This document shows positions 11,085 through 23,173 of a DNA stretch of 64,000 bases, one piece after another. The stretch is from Apophysomyces variabilis (Eukaryota; Mucoromycota; Mucoromycetes; Mucorales; Mucoraceae): positions 434,001-498,000 of the forward strand of contig MZZL01000386.1 in the NCBI GenBank assembly GCA_002749535.1, in the 5' to 3' direction. Positions within the stretch are counted from its first letter, which is position 1. Every line of letters starts with the position of its first letter. The notes under the pieces are model-generated. The model had not been told where the DNA came from. It saw only the letters and a program-made list of their open reading frames with translations, and ran no database searches. Made by a program: the position numbers and the translations under genes.

Positions 11085-13528
11085 TTAAGCCATGGCCATG
11101 GCTTGATTATAAGCTAATCGTTCGCGTATTTGTGCGACAACGACTTCGGTGATACCTTGCGAACTTGACTTCACTCGCTTGAAATATGGTCCAAACAAAT
11201 CGTACTGTGTAGGATGAGTTAATGCTAACTGATATTGGTGAAGTAATTCTGCTGTTTCATCGCTGTCGAAAACGATCTGTCGCGTTGCTAATAAAGCCGA
11301 AAAAACATTTGTGTTATTGAAGGAGCGAACACAATGCGCTTTGTTCTTTCCTCGCTTTACCTTGTTGGATGCAAAAGCTGTCAACCAATAGCACCGTACG
11401 GAATTCTTCAGGTGCGTCAAGCGATGTTATAAGTCCCATCAATAAGGTAGCAGCGGATTCAAGGTCCTGGGACTGATTACGATAGAAATATACAAGACAT
11501 GAAAGGCTTAGCTTAACATTGAAAACATAGAGAAAAAGCACACCTCTATATGTCTGCGCAGTTCGTAGTAGCCAAGAAGAAACGAGTAAGTGGGGCATTG
11601 CAGAAGGAATCCAGCTTCGTCCGTCTCAGATACAACCTCATTCAACGTGCCTATAAAACAATATCAGCATACGGTTTCTCACAAGCTACTTTCACCTGTT
11701 TCCAAATATTGCTTCAAGATTCTCTGGGCAATAGCTTCCAATGCATCCATGTCCTCCGCACGGGCATAATGGATAGTCGCTTTGTAAACCTTCCCTTCTT
11801 CATCCTCTTTTTTCGCTAGGATCTTCATCCTCATTTAGCATATGTTGATCTGATACTGGAATCGCTTACTTTGTACAAGGATCTTTCAGCATAAAATAGA
11901 CCAAGAGAAGAAAACTGATCAAATAAGCTTTGCACGAGTTCAGCGTCGCCAGAAGAGAAGCACGATTGACTCAATAACTAACGTCATGCTTAGAAAAGAG
12001 CCTATTTGGCGCTTTTAAGAATCAATTGAATTACCCTTGATATCCATATTTCCGCATTTGGTTTGCATACGTTTATATAGTCGACGGCTTCATTCCACAT
12101 GTGATATTGCTTAGCAATGAACTCTGCATAGGCTTCAATGACATAATAGATGGGATCAACGGTCACTTCTTGCTCGTTAGATTGCATATCCGCATCGGGT
12201 AAATAGCCACTGGCTATCAGCAGCAGTCCTAGGTGAGCTTGAAGCCAATGATCGTCCAACGTCTCAAAGACGTCTTCCCAGTTTTTCAGGATAAGATGAT
12301 GACATGCCGCAGCTACCGTATCGTTTTCGTTTATGTCAAGTTGACCAGCAACTAACGCAAGGTCGTTTCGCGTACGGAAAGGTTGATTGTACATCAGGAA
12401 ACCTGTAAGCGCCTCAAAATAAGAACCGCTATGCACAATGGCCTCTTTAACACCAGCAAGGATCTCCAGTATGGAGGTTAAAGATTGATGAACTTCTACT
12501 TCCTCTACGTCAGGCTCTGCCTGCATCATGTCATCATAAATCTTTAAGGTCTGAGCGTGCCATTCTTTCCATTTTGTAACATGATCTGCCGCGGCTGCAT
12601 TCGCTGTAAGCTTTGGCATGGATTGAATCAATTCAACGACCCAGTTGGCATACACTTGCTGAGTGTCTGAAAATTCCTTTTGCGTTGATTTAAGTAGCTG
12701 TGTCGCTTCAGAAAAATTAGACCTTAACAGATGTCGTGAGATCAAGGTCCAAAGGTCCTGACGAGTATCATCCTCATCCCCATACTCTTCTGAAAGAGTG
12801 TTAGTAGACTGTGGATTCCCGATTATCTAGCCTATCATTTACCTATTGGCCAATACATGTTTAACCAATCGCTTAACTGTGCCATGATTGCCCCGTCTTC
12901 TTCTTCTGCTGAGAAATATAGCAGTTCGCAAAGGTCCCATATTCGCAGCACGTCATGGATTCGTTGTATTTCAAGCTTATCTTGTTCTCCACTCTTGGTT
13001 TGGGAAGTAAAGCAGTGAGAAGCCAACATTTCTGTAGCGAGCCCTGTGCTCACCTCTTCAAGTTGTTGCAGGTAATCTCGAAGAAGGTCGGTATAGTCTC
13101 TTGCGTACGATGCCACTGCGGCTTTCCTAGCCTCAATATAAGCACTAGGGTCTTTGCCTGTTTATAAAACTATTTACTCTCTATCGCTGAGTATTGAATC
13201 GGACGTTATCGTCTTGGAAGGTCGAAGAGCTCTTCGGAACTGATCCAGTTCGCTGAAAATGTGGAAGGATGCCTTGTAGAACTAGATAGCAAACGGTTTA
13301 CTAATGCTATTGGTATATTGCGCATGCCATGTACCTCTTCTTCACTTTTAGGTGCCCTGCTGTTGATTTTACCAATATGTTCAAATATGAGATCGCACTT
13401 AAAGTAATGTCAATCTTCCATTAGCTGATCGGGTATATCATCCTCTTTACCTGTTCCTCATCGGTCGCTGTATCAACAGTCTTCTCAATTTCAAGCGAGC
13501 ATTTTTCTTCTCGGTCAGGGGCAGACAT
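11085..13528 (-). CDS. NUP85: Nucleoporin NUP85 (Y-complex)
   Basis: Ten exons read on the minus strand (13451-13528, 13335-13397, 13178-13281, 12843-13144, 12035-12789, 11870-11977, 11696-11804, 11544-11650, 11361-11472, 11085-11287) sum to 646 residues, close to the usual ~650. Helical segments match Nup85 in order: a mid-protein stretch around YFEALTGFLMYNQP, the HW.EA(V)DY segment MWNEAVDYINVC, the repeat HYARAEDMDALEAIAQRILK, and the C-terminal ESAATLLMGLITSLDAP. Nup85 is an alpha-solenoid scaffold of the Y (Nup107-160/Nup84) complex of the nuclear pore. The family call is firm. The weakest splice is between 13178 and 13144, where only a 33-nt intron keeps the frame; the acceptor at 11804 is also uncertain. 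The start MSAPDREE at 13528 faces the IPI3 gene across a short shared promoter. Confidence 0.8.
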
Positions 13529-13705
13529 TTTGTATCGATGGTTTATTTAAAATGAACGGTATCTGGAAGGCGTGTTGGGTCTTCCGCCTCAGCATTATCC
13601 GGGCATTCTGCAGATTCGGCTATCCCTTTGTGTGGCTTGTTCATCACTCGCATTAATAAAGCAGCCGCTTCTTATTTTTTTCTCTTCTATTATTTTTAAG
13701 CCGCG
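13529..13705. promoter_or_regulatory. Shared divergent promoter NUP85/IPI3
   Basis: Only 177 bp separate the two divergent ATGs, so both promoters must lie here or overlap the first exons. A T-rich tract at about 13,670-13,697 lies just upstream of the IPI3 ATG. I see no clear TATA element. Confidence 0.5.
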
Positions 13706-15297
13706 ATGTTTATGGAAGTTGCCGTGTCAGCATCAAGCACAGACTCCACCATTTATGTATGGGACATTCGCTCCGGATCAACAATATTCTCCTTTAAGCA
13801 GAATATGTGCAATAAGGGTGGGCTGACTCTTGTGCCGCGCCCGGGCGCCACTATACAAACAGGCGCCATCGTCACAGCTCAGGTAGATCGCGCCGTTCTG
13901 AACGTTTACGATTGGCAACGCGATCAAATACTTCATAAAATGACAACACCCGAGAAAATGGTCAGTGTCACAGCCTCCCATCAAGGGACCTACGTCGCTG
14001 CGGCCACAGCAGGCGGTCGAGTCTATCTGTGGCATATTGCAACGGGACATTTATTACGAGTCTTTGACGCCCATTATCGACGTGTTACGCGACTTGCATT
14101 TAGTGGAGACGACGCGACGCTTCTAACCGCGGGCGAAGATGCTGCTGTGAATGTCTGGCTTGTAGCACACTTGTTGGAGAGCGAAGAGCGACCAGCACCA
14201 TTGTATTCGTGGTCCGATCATACATTACCTGTCTCGGATCTGTTTGTTGGTCATGGAGGCATTTCGAGCACACGTGTTTACACATCAAGCTTAGATCACA
14301 CCGTCAAACTTTGGGATCTCGCTACGGGTACCTTATTAACGACGTTCCTATTTCCGAAACCTGTTTCCACGGTTGTATTGGATCCTTCAGAGACAATGCT
14401 TTTTGCGGCATGCGAGGACAAAATCTATTCCTTGGAACTCTACCGACGACGACAGCAACAGGCTTATGGATCAGATACAGTTGAAAGTGTCGGTGGTCTA
14501 GGAAAAGTGGAAGCGGTGGGTGTAAAGAGCACTTTGGATGATCGATCGTCCTCCTCGCAAGGATCCGTCTTTTCTGGCCACAGGTACGTAGCAAAAACGA
14601 AAGGAAAGAGTGAAATAAAAGTATTCTTATTGCATGACTCTTTTGTTCCTTACATTTATTGATAAAAGCGGGACCATCACGTCGTTGGCTTTATCGTTTG
14701 ATGCAAGTATTCTGATCTCTTCGTCCGAGGATGGAAACTGCATTGTTTGGGATGTGGTCAGCCGACAACCGCTTCGTAAATTCGAGTCGCACAAGGGTCC
14801 TGTCACCCACGTGGCTTGTTTCCTGCGACCTGCTGAATTAGCAACAGGTGCAGGTGCACAAAAGATCCTTCCTATGCCATGGAAGTCATTTAAACGTGCA
14901 ATGCCTACTCCAGAAGAAGAAAAACGAACAGAATCTGAACATGTAATTATGAACTCACACATGGTAAGAAAACATCGCACTGCTAACTTGTGAAAGTCTC
15001 ATGTTTTTTCATTGTCTCTTGCAGGATATGAAGCAACATCAATGGCTTGTTGAGGCTGGTCCTCTGTATTCATCTATACCGTCAGCATTGGAACCCATTC
15101 GTAGGGTAAAAGAAACGTTACGAATGATCAATACGGAAGACTCGAGCAACTCCTTACAGTCCCAAATCACGGCTCTTCAATCAGAATTGGTTCGATTACA
15201 CGAGCATCACAGCAAAGTCAAATCATTGCATGATGAAATGTATAACACGATGGTCGATGAGTTCATGACCAAACGCCGAAAGCGTCATCTGGAATAA
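13706..15297 (+). CDS. IPI3: IPI3/WDR18 WD40 protein of the Rix1 complex
   Basis: Three exons (13706-14583, 14669-14963, 15025-15297) encode 481 residues. Several WD repeats are visible, ending in variants of WD such as IYVWDIRSG, VYLWHIATG, VKLWDLATG and CIVWDVVSR. The sixth blade begins HSGTITSLALS. The C-terminal helix (SLQSQITALQSELVRLHEHH) is a coiled coil, as in Ipi3/WDR18. In yeast Ipi3 forms the Rix1 complex with Rix1 and Ipi1, which binds pre-60S particles with the AAA ATPase Rea1 and supports ITS2 processing. The pattern of diverged first blade, SDHTLPVSDLFVG and C-terminal coil supports Ipi3 over other WD40 proteins. It converges with TRM13, about 210 bp away. Confidence 0.8.
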
Positions 15298-15506
15298 AAC
15301 ACATCACTAGAATTGACTCCATGTTCCATTTCTTGAAATATTTCCTTTACTTTGACTTCTTTTGCCTGACATTGGAATCGTTCCAGTTAAGTCATCATCT
15401 TCGATACGACGATCTTTGTTAGACATATCCAGTTTTTCAAATATTCTGGTATAAAAACGCAATATTCTATGTCTATTGGCCATGGATACATTTATTACGT
15501 TATGAC

Positions 15507-17486
15507 TTAACGAGGCAATGCTATCAAAGCACAATTCTCTAAACTCGTGGATGGTTCAACATAGTACAGCAGTTCGACCTTAAACCCGTGCTCCTCTAGA
15601 TATTTTACCCTACCAGCATCCAATACCCGCTTGCACTGGTACCCAATCCTTTCCCGTTCCTCATGATCTCTTCCCGAGTAATGTCCACTAAACTCGTGTG
15701 TCAACACGTATTTGTCCATGCTTTCTGGAAAACACTTACGTTGTTTCATCTGCATCTCCTTCTTCTTCCACGATATGAGCATGCTGGATAGTGTCTTCAT
15801 CCTCAGATTCTGCCTCTGGTGAATTTTCAGGGGCACCACTTCGTAATGCATCTGTCACAGCTGCTTCTGCCACTCGTCTACTGCAAATGGCCCAACTACT
15901 CATTTTGCACAACCGATCAAAATCCGTCTTGTCAAGCTTCAGTTCATCCAAGTATTTGGTATTAGGGTACATCTCGTAGCGACACAGTTGGTGACAGCAA
16001 AGAGCAATGATAATGCCAGAAATAGGAGTACTGCAAAGCGTATTATTCAGCATTCTTACCAGTTCGATCATTTTGCTTACACTTACCTGTTACCCTCCTT
16101 TTTTTCCTTTTCGACGTAATTCATCAAACATTTAAGGGTAATATCCGTAGCACTACCACAAAGATGCTTTGATAAAGCAACCACCTTCTTCTTATTCTGA
16201 TGTTCGTCGAGTAATGCTTCTACTCCTGATAGATCCAGATCCTTGATGTCGATGAAAACGCGCTGAACAGTCGACTTTTTACTAGATTGACCAAGCAAAA
16301 ACGTGTCAAACTAGGTAACATTATTTCAATGGACACAGAACATCCAACAAGAGTGTTAGGTTGATATGCTTTCACATCGATACCTTACCTTCTTTCGAAC
16401 GTTTTTACGATCAATTAAGACATAGGTCGCTTCACCGTTTTTCTCGGCGAGTGCTGTCTTTAGATGACTCGAGAGCTCCCCTGATTGCGACTTGCTTAAT
16501 CTAAGGCGTTCTATTCTGATGTAACCTTACCTTTGCCAGCACCAAACTCAATGAAGCAGGCTTCTTTGTTTTTAAGTAGACCTGAACGAGCCATGTGACC
16601 AAGCAAGGATGACTAAAACGCACGAAGACATTCAGAAGGTGCAACATAGCGAAAGTGAAAAAATAAGACATAGCGTCTTTAGCAACCTGCATACCTGTTG
16701 ATCTAAATGCTTTTTAAATCTAGCAGATTGCCTAATAATGGCATAATAAGGACAATACGGCCATATTGCTTCTGATGATCTGTACTTACCTTGCGCTTTG
16801 TGTTGTTGCATGCATTAATACTTTCAATGCGATCGCTGGTACTTGTTGTTCATAGGCGCTTTGGACTTTATTAATAAGTGTGTTCAATTCATTGCTTGGT
16901 AGCTCGTGTAATTGGACGCGCGCAATCCAGGGTTGTGATCGAATATGCTTATGCGTATGGTGCGTTTGCTGGAACTCGAGTTCTTCTTTGGACAAGGGCA
17001 AGGTGCAATTGATATTTAAAGAATGGTAGGGCTGAGTACCCTTTGGACGGGAATTGCAACGTGTTTTCATATGTGTATCGAGATCCTTTTTGAAGACCGT
17101 ACTAAGGAAAGAAGAGACATTGTACTGGTGGGCATAAGGTCCTCATGAATGCCGAATCGAAACTTACTGCGATGGATCGTATGGACAAGGAACCCGCAAA
17201 GAATCGCTATTGGCTCCTTCGTCTTTTTGCTGCTCTGCCAAGTGCTCACCGCAGTATTTATTGGTTCGTTTTGCAGGCAAACTACAGTAGCGACGTTTCC
17301 TAGCAACCCAGAAATGACCTATCGGGTACGAATGAGGACCGCGCTTGTGGGAAATAAGTTGGTTCGTGTTTTGTCTTTACATTGCTGAGGTTTGTTTGGA
17401 GGTGGTGGTGGTGGAGCACTTCCTCCTTTTAATTTCTTCTTTTCTTTCGCGATCTCGGATGGTTTTGCGTGCGGTTCTTTAGGCAT
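15507..17486 (-). CDS. TRM13: tRNA 2'-O-methyltransferase TRM13
   Basis: Nine exons on the minus strand (17381-17486, 17169-17318, 16790-17101, 16695-16731, 16531-16612, 16389-16480, 16087-16310, 15740-16030, 15507-15687) give about 491 residues. The N-terminus carries the Trm13 CCCH-type finger (QCHFWVARKRRYC ... NKYCGEH), followed by a U11-48K-like CHHC finger (VPCPYDPSHTV ... HMKTRCN). The SAM-binding motif FIEFGAGKGELS, the later LSKHLCGSATD and the ALCCHQLC motif are those of Trm13, which methylates the 2'-OH of nucleotide 4 in several tRNAs. The C-terminal block EERERIGYQCKRVLDAGR is also family-typical. Two acceptors were chosen because nearer AGs break the frame (16480 and 15687). The stretch before the last intron is Glu/Asp-rich and probably disordered. 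Confidence 0.9.
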
Positions 17487-18037
17487 GATCAACAAAACCT
17501 CGAGAAGTTTTTTTTGGCGGTAGACTCTATGTCTCATTGGCCGTATGATGTATTCTCCGCCGTCCTGCATATACACACACAAACCAGCTAATTTCTTTCC
17601 GAATCCCGTCAAAAGACCTCAATATCTCTAGCTTTGTCTACTTGTAGCTGGATATAATAATGAGATAACATAGAGAATTTGGATTCGATTCCCTATATGT
17701 TTTTGCACGATCATTTCTGCTTTCTGAGACCTACTCTTCCGCTGATAATTAAATTCCAAATTTACGTTGGCTGAGCATGGTATGCTCCATCAACTGGGAG
17801 ATTCAAGTAGGCATTGGTGTAAAGCACTTCGAAAGAGACCCCAAGGAGAGTTTAAATACCGGGGAGTCATAGATCAGGATGAGTCCTTAAGCTTTGTGGA
17901 GATTTTTTGATTCTCAGATGGAAGGAGCCCACTGTGTGACAAGCCAAAAAAGTAAGTGGTTGGGCAGACTGGAGGCTTTGAGACCTCGAGCCCTCCTGAG
18001 AGTACATTTGATGCTCCTTGGATGATTCTTCAAGTTG
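17487..18037. other. Divergent intergenic region TRM13 / LRR gene
   Basis: About 550 bp between two divergent genes, with no gene that I can support. It must hold both promoters. A T-arm-like sequence at about 17,678-17,691 was considered as a tRNA and rejected. Confidence 0.5.
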
Positions 18038-18938
18038 ATGCCTACAGAGACTGTGAAAAAGTCAGTGGTCTTGTGGCACTTGCAAGGATGCATCGCGACA
18101 TTTTACGAACATCCATCAAGCGGAAACAACGATGATCATCCCCCTAAGAAAAGGATCCCACTGGATTCACAGAGTTTTATTGCTGTAGCGTCTCTTGCCC
18201 ATAGAGAGATAGATCTTCTGGTAAGGAAACTTGTTTTCCATCCCATTTCTTCTTTACTATGTATGCTCATGCCCTGTACATCAGTGTATTGCCTCTCCCG
18301 CCATCCCGTATTTGGTTCATCTATCATCGTTGCAGTTGCAGAACAATCACCTTGCCGACCTTCCTGCAGAACTATGGCAACTGAAAAGCTTAGAAGAACT
18401 TAATGTTGGTAATAACGCTTTGCAACATTTGCCCCCAGAAATTGGATTGCTGGAGAATCTTCGGGAGTTGTACATACATAATAACGCCATCAGGACTTTA
18501 CCTGCGCAGGTGGATCAATTGAAGCAATTACAAGTGCTGGATCTAGTGGGTAATCAACTGGAATACCTACCTGCAGGACTTCAGCGATTGCCATTGCGTC
18601 GTCTATGGGCAGACGGAAACCAGTTTATCGAGAACGAGACGACCTCGACTATACCCCTTACCTTACGATCACTTTGTGTACAAAGAGCGGGTTTGGCGCT
18701 GGAAGGAAAATCGGACATGGATGTATGGGATTGGCTTCCATCTGGCATTGTAGAAGCCATTTCGATCAAAAATCCAAAAGTCCCATTGCGCTGCTTTTCG
18801 TGTTCCTCCATTATTTATCATGAAGGGATCTCATTCTTGCGTTATGAAACCCTCTGTGAACAACGCGTTCCTCTACAGTATCAAACCTGTAGTCAGCCTT
18901 GTTGGAATCTTTTACGGAAAACTCGTGGCGAAGTATAA
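18038..18938 (+). CDS. Leucine-rich-repeat protein, LRRC58-like
   Basis: Two exons (18038-18220 and 18336-18938) give 261 residues. Four to five LRRs of the short type are visible (LSSLQLQNNHLADLP is partly intronic; then LEELNVGNNALQHLP, LRELYIHNNAIRTLP, LQVLDLVGNQLEYLP). A C-terminal module has paired cysteines (RCFSCSS ... TLCEQRVPL ... CSQPCW). It resembles the end of animal LRRC58, where a similar Cys pattern and 'YRLPL..YLC' segment follow the repeats. Animal LRRC58 has been linked to ubiquitin-ligase substrate binding; whether that holds here is inference. The ATG at 18038 opens the 61-codon first exon. Confidence 0.7.
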
Positions 18939-19816
18939 CCTGACGAGCTCTACGAATGAAAAGTATTGCGCTACTATCATTTGGTGAGGTATGCTGTTGT
19001 GAAAGTCAGACGCAAGGAGGATAATTAAGCTGGTTTCATCTGGCTATGCAGTGGGACAGCCTTCAATTCCAGTGACATAGGATGTGGGGTATGTTACACC
19101 GAGTCATCTATTGTGTTTAAGAACGAGAATGTTACGGTTGGCAGGTGTCTTTCAAAGCTGTACGAATAAAAAAAGGATCTAAGAATGAATGCTAATTTAG
19201 CTGCATACGAGAGAAGCAGGAATAAGTAAACAAAGAAACTGGCATGACAAGATTTTACCTAATTCATTTCGTTTTTGTCTATCCGACCCGGAATAGCGCG
19301 ATTGTGTACTGTACATTTCTGTTCTATCCTTAATCTTGATGTCGCTTTTCTTCAACCCCGCTAAAGTGTTAATACCTTGTTATTCACATACCTCTTTATT
19401 CAGAAACAGAATGTGACGGAAGCAACGTCGACAACAATGAGTTCATCGTCCTCAACCCCTAAATGAAGGGATCACGACTTCATTATGGATTTCGTTGTGT
19501 GGGCTGAAGCCTACCTAATAACGTAAAATTATCAAGGTTTTTTTACAGAACTATAAAGTAAAAGATAGGATCCGGAAATAAGGATTTTAAGAGATAATGA
19601 GTGGATAACAATACGATGTTTGTTCTCATAATCATGAGACGGTTGTAACTTTGAAAGCCGGACAACAAATCTCAGGTGACATTTTCCGAATGCAATGTAC
19701 CTTGTTTCCATAGGATCCGCGTTTTTTTAGAGTCGGAACCCCGCCCACATATCTATAACTGTCGGCGGAGTCTCCTATGCCGCCCTTTTTTAATTCTCTT
19801 TCTTTTTCATAACCTC
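18939..19816. other. Intergenic region
   Basis: About 880 bp between two plus-strand genes, with no ORF of recognisable content. The last ~60 bp before 19,817 are T/C-rich, as expected for the leader of the next gene. Confidence 0.45.
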
Positions 19817-22013
19817 ATGTCAGAATTCGTTGTGTACGAAGACACTCCCTTCGCCAACTACCTGCAATGTAAGGACACTGAAGACAGTCTACATAACAAG
19901 GTCAGAAGCCTGTATTAAAGCGTGATAATAGCCATTGAAACCAAAGAAGCAACGGTCAAACTGCCACATATTCAAACCAGCAAGACACCTGCACCCGTCA
20001 TTAGAAGGACCAAGTTCACCGATGCAATATACCATTACTGGAGACGATCTTTATTTCACGTACGGATACCACAGTACAGTTATTAAGAGGGAAAAGAGAA
20101 ACAAGCGACAGGATCTTTATATGTTAGTTTTAGGACACGTTCTCGGTATCTCTGCCTATTGCCGAAGAAAATGCGTTTGAAGAGAAATTCAAATATCTCA
20201 TTGTTACGTCGCCTCTCTTAAATGAAGTCCTGTCTGTTCATCCTAAGAAAGACCAGTTGGAATTCTCTTTTCATCCTTCTCCTGCAAAACCTGGAAGAAT
20301 AGGGACGGTAACCACGCTATCCGGATTGGCTTTCGCAATAGGTGTTGAAAAGGTCATGCAGCCGCGCCTGTTGCCGATCACGTTGCTCCTGGCCAGTAGC
20401 ACCTCTATTTTCTTTGTCTATCGCCATGTGGTATGTACGAGATAGATTCCTTTTGGCTTCGTTTGATTCCCTGTGTGACCTGTCTAATGCAAATCCTCAT
20501 GCTTGTTCAGCGCCGGGCTTGGATCCGACAACTTTACCAGACCGCCCTGTCAAGGTTACAAAAGTTAACCGAAGAATGTGAAGCGTTTGATACAAAAATC
20601 CATCGAGCGTTGATCACTATTCAGGAAATTGAACTTGTTTCTCGAGGATACAGACTCTCTACACCACTCTCCCCCATCTCCAGAATAGAACAATCCTCCA
20701 AATCGAAACGTTGCGGTTTCTTACGGAATAAGTTGGCCCACGTGCTACGGCGGGCGTTCATTGTCTATGAAGAAGGGATTATTGACTTGGTAGACCATGT
20801 GAACAGCCGAAATGTTTCGAGATTGCATGAAATGTACAATGTCCACTCTATTGCTTCCTTATCAGCCTTGGAGGACCAAGATGGAGATGATGCAGTATCT
20901 TTGGATTATCTAAAAAGACTGGCACAGTTGATGCACTCCAAAAGGCGAGAGTGTATGTTGGGATTCCTGGCTTTGAACGTGATGACGGAGGAACATGACT
21001 CAGTACGACGGGATTATGAGGATTGCTGGCGTGCTATCAACGGAGTATTGGACAAGTTGGTAACGGAGACGTCGGGATTTCTGAAGGAAGTGTTGGGCGC
21101 ACTTGACACAGAGTTTTGTATGTTTTTTCTGCAGTTGGTCTTGCGGAGTATACGCTAACGGCAGTTTTGTTTAGATAAACCTACACCAGTCAACCGACTC
21201 TCTACACCCGCGGTAGAAGATATCCGATTACGCAACTTTGTGCATCAGCTTGCGTCTCTTGATCAACAACTTCGGACGATAGGAGCCAAGGTTTATCTGT
21301 GCAACGATGATATCCGGCAACTCGACGCAGGTATGTATAAGAATACAAAATCATGATTGTAAAAATTTATGGTTCTCATGACATCTGTTTGCAGACGAAG
21401 TCCGTCAACGTCTCAAGCAAGAATATGACTCTATCCAGCAAGATTTATCTCAAATGGCCTCGGAATGGGAGGCAGGGCGCGCTGCGCTGACAAACTTTCT
21501 AGAACCACCACCGACTCCGATACCCCCCAAAGAAGATGTCCTACCCTCGCCACTGCCTTCCCCAACACTAGACGCTGAACAACATCAAAAAGTCATCGAT
21601 GCAGATGAATCATTAGACCCCTTTGACCTGCCTCTACCAGCAAAAGCATCTGTATTTGAAGCCGTTTCGGACGTTGTTGAAAGAAATACTACCGAGCGAT
21701 CCAGAAAAAGCCGAGCTGAAAGAATTGCTGAAATGAAAGCCAAACGTGAAGAAGAGGTAATCGTGAGAAGTTGGTGTTGGGAAAGGGGACTCGAGTGCTT
21801 ATACATCCTCTTTTAAAACTTCAGCGAAAGGTGAAGTCAAGCCGGATGGAGTCACAGACGATGGTGCATGAACTGAAGCAAGTGCTAGACCGAAGGGTAG
21901 CCGAGCTGGATCTGGAACCAGAAGACAAAACCGCACAATCCTGCACTGATCAGGATGATACCTCACTTACTACTACTACTACTGCCACTATCACAACCAT
22001 TAACACCCTTTGA
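19817..22013 (+). CDS. Vezatin/Inp2-type membrane protein (myosin-binding domain)
   Basis: Seven exons (19817-19868, 19932-20059, 20134-20430, 20511-21117, 21175-21330, 21395-21756, 21825-22013) sum to 596 residues. The N-terminus SEFVVYEDTPFANYLQS is cytosolic. Two hydrophobic segments (TTLSGLAFAIGVE and LLPITLLLASSTSIFFVY) sit near residues 120-165. They are followed by the hallmark block of the vezatin/Inp2 myosin-binding family: IQEIELVSRGYRLSTPL.PISRIE. The C-terminal part is coiled-coil and charged (RAERIAEMKAKREEE). In yeast Inp2 is the peroxisomal receptor for the class V myosin Myo2; vezatin links myosin VII to junctions. A role in myosin-dependent organelle movement is inferred. The first donor is GTAAGG at 19869, chosen because it joins in frame to IETKEATVKL. 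It converges with SURF1, only 43 bp away. Confidence 0.75.
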
Positions 22014-22056
22014 AATCATTGTCATGTAGCACAACCATTTAAAACTCAAAAGAAAT

Positions 22057-23173
22057 CTAGTTTCGTTTAATCTTCATGGGTCTATTCACTGGTTTCCTTA
22101 ACAGTTTCCATAGCATGCCTGTGGTTGCGATCGACAAGGCATACCAGGTAATGACATACTGTAGGTGATTATTTCGTACCTCCACCAAGGGTGATCTACC
22201 CACAGGTATGCCTTTTGAGATCAAGTCATGCTCCACGTAAGGCGATTTATCTAATCCAGGGGGGCGCAAGGAAAGGGGAGGGGAGGGGAGAGGACAAAGA
22301 GAGAAAATTCAATAAGCTGTTGCATGGGTTCCCTGACTGGAATTTTTTTTCTTTTAATTGTTGCTTACCAGTTACACGCTCAACTAACAATGGCTCTGCT
22401 CCTGTGAGTTTGGAGATGGTATCCACGTCTACCCAATACCATTCATTCTTGGTAATATCATTGTTGGGTGTGAAGGCGTTTCTCTATCATCCGTTGCCTT
22501 CAGTGTTGGAAAATAGGTCAATAAAGAAAAAGCTTACACGTTCAGACATGCGTAAGAGACCTTCCACCTCCACGATGCCTTGTTCCAAGCTTTCTGGTCG
22601 TGTACTTGGATCACGTTTAGATGTATGGACCCAGCCACGCTTGATTAAGACGGTCGAGCCATTTTCTCGTTCGAGTGGCGTGATGATGAAATAGCCTACT
22701 TCTCCATCGCCTCGTGTACGAGGACCTACTGTAATTTCCAAATCGTGTCGATATCTTCCTCTGGTGGATACACGACGGTATTCATACTCATCCAGTACAT
22801 CTTGACTTCGAAAAAAGAAAAAAAAAAAGAAAAGAAAGATTGGATAGGTATGGTATAAGTTTTCTCTTTCTTTTCTCACTGAGAGCGCCTATAGCTCTTA
22901 CTTTATGCGTCGTGGTAATGGAATGGCTTTCTTATCCATGCGTTCCTCGAGTTCATTAATGAGATTCACTTTCCAGCGTAATCGCTGGACCTGCCAAGTA
23001 CCCAGACCGAATGTAATGAATGGCACGGTACAAATCAAAGCCGTGCCGAAACCAAAACGTCGTTGCTTAGCACGGTACTGGTTTTGAGGGGTGACCGTTG
23101 CTTCGGTGGACATGGATCGTAGGCCTGCGCGAGGCAGCTGACGGTTCAAGAAACTCCTCGCTAGTCTGTACAT
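22057..23173 (-). CDS. SHY1: SURF1/Shy1 cytochrome c oxidase assembly factor
   Basis: Four exons on the minus strand (22902-23173, 22538-22805, 22369-22483, 22057-22250) give 282 residues. The N-terminus is rich in Arg and Ser, as expected for mitochondrial import, followed by the first membrane segment FGFGTALICTVPFITFGLG and the SURF1 motif GTWQVQRLRWK. The central domain shows YRRVSTRGRYRHDLEI, VLIKRGWVH and NEWYWVDVD. The second membrane segment near the C-terminus follows the conserved NNHLQYVITWYALS. SURF1 sits in the inner membrane and helps insert heme a into Cox1. Each exon junction was chosen to keep the family motifs in frame. It is convergent with the vezatin-like gene. Confidence 0.93.

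Noticed and set aside
17617..17692. T-arm-like GGATTCGATTCCC as a tRNA 3' part
   Set aside because: No A-box and no pairing 5' half at the right distance.
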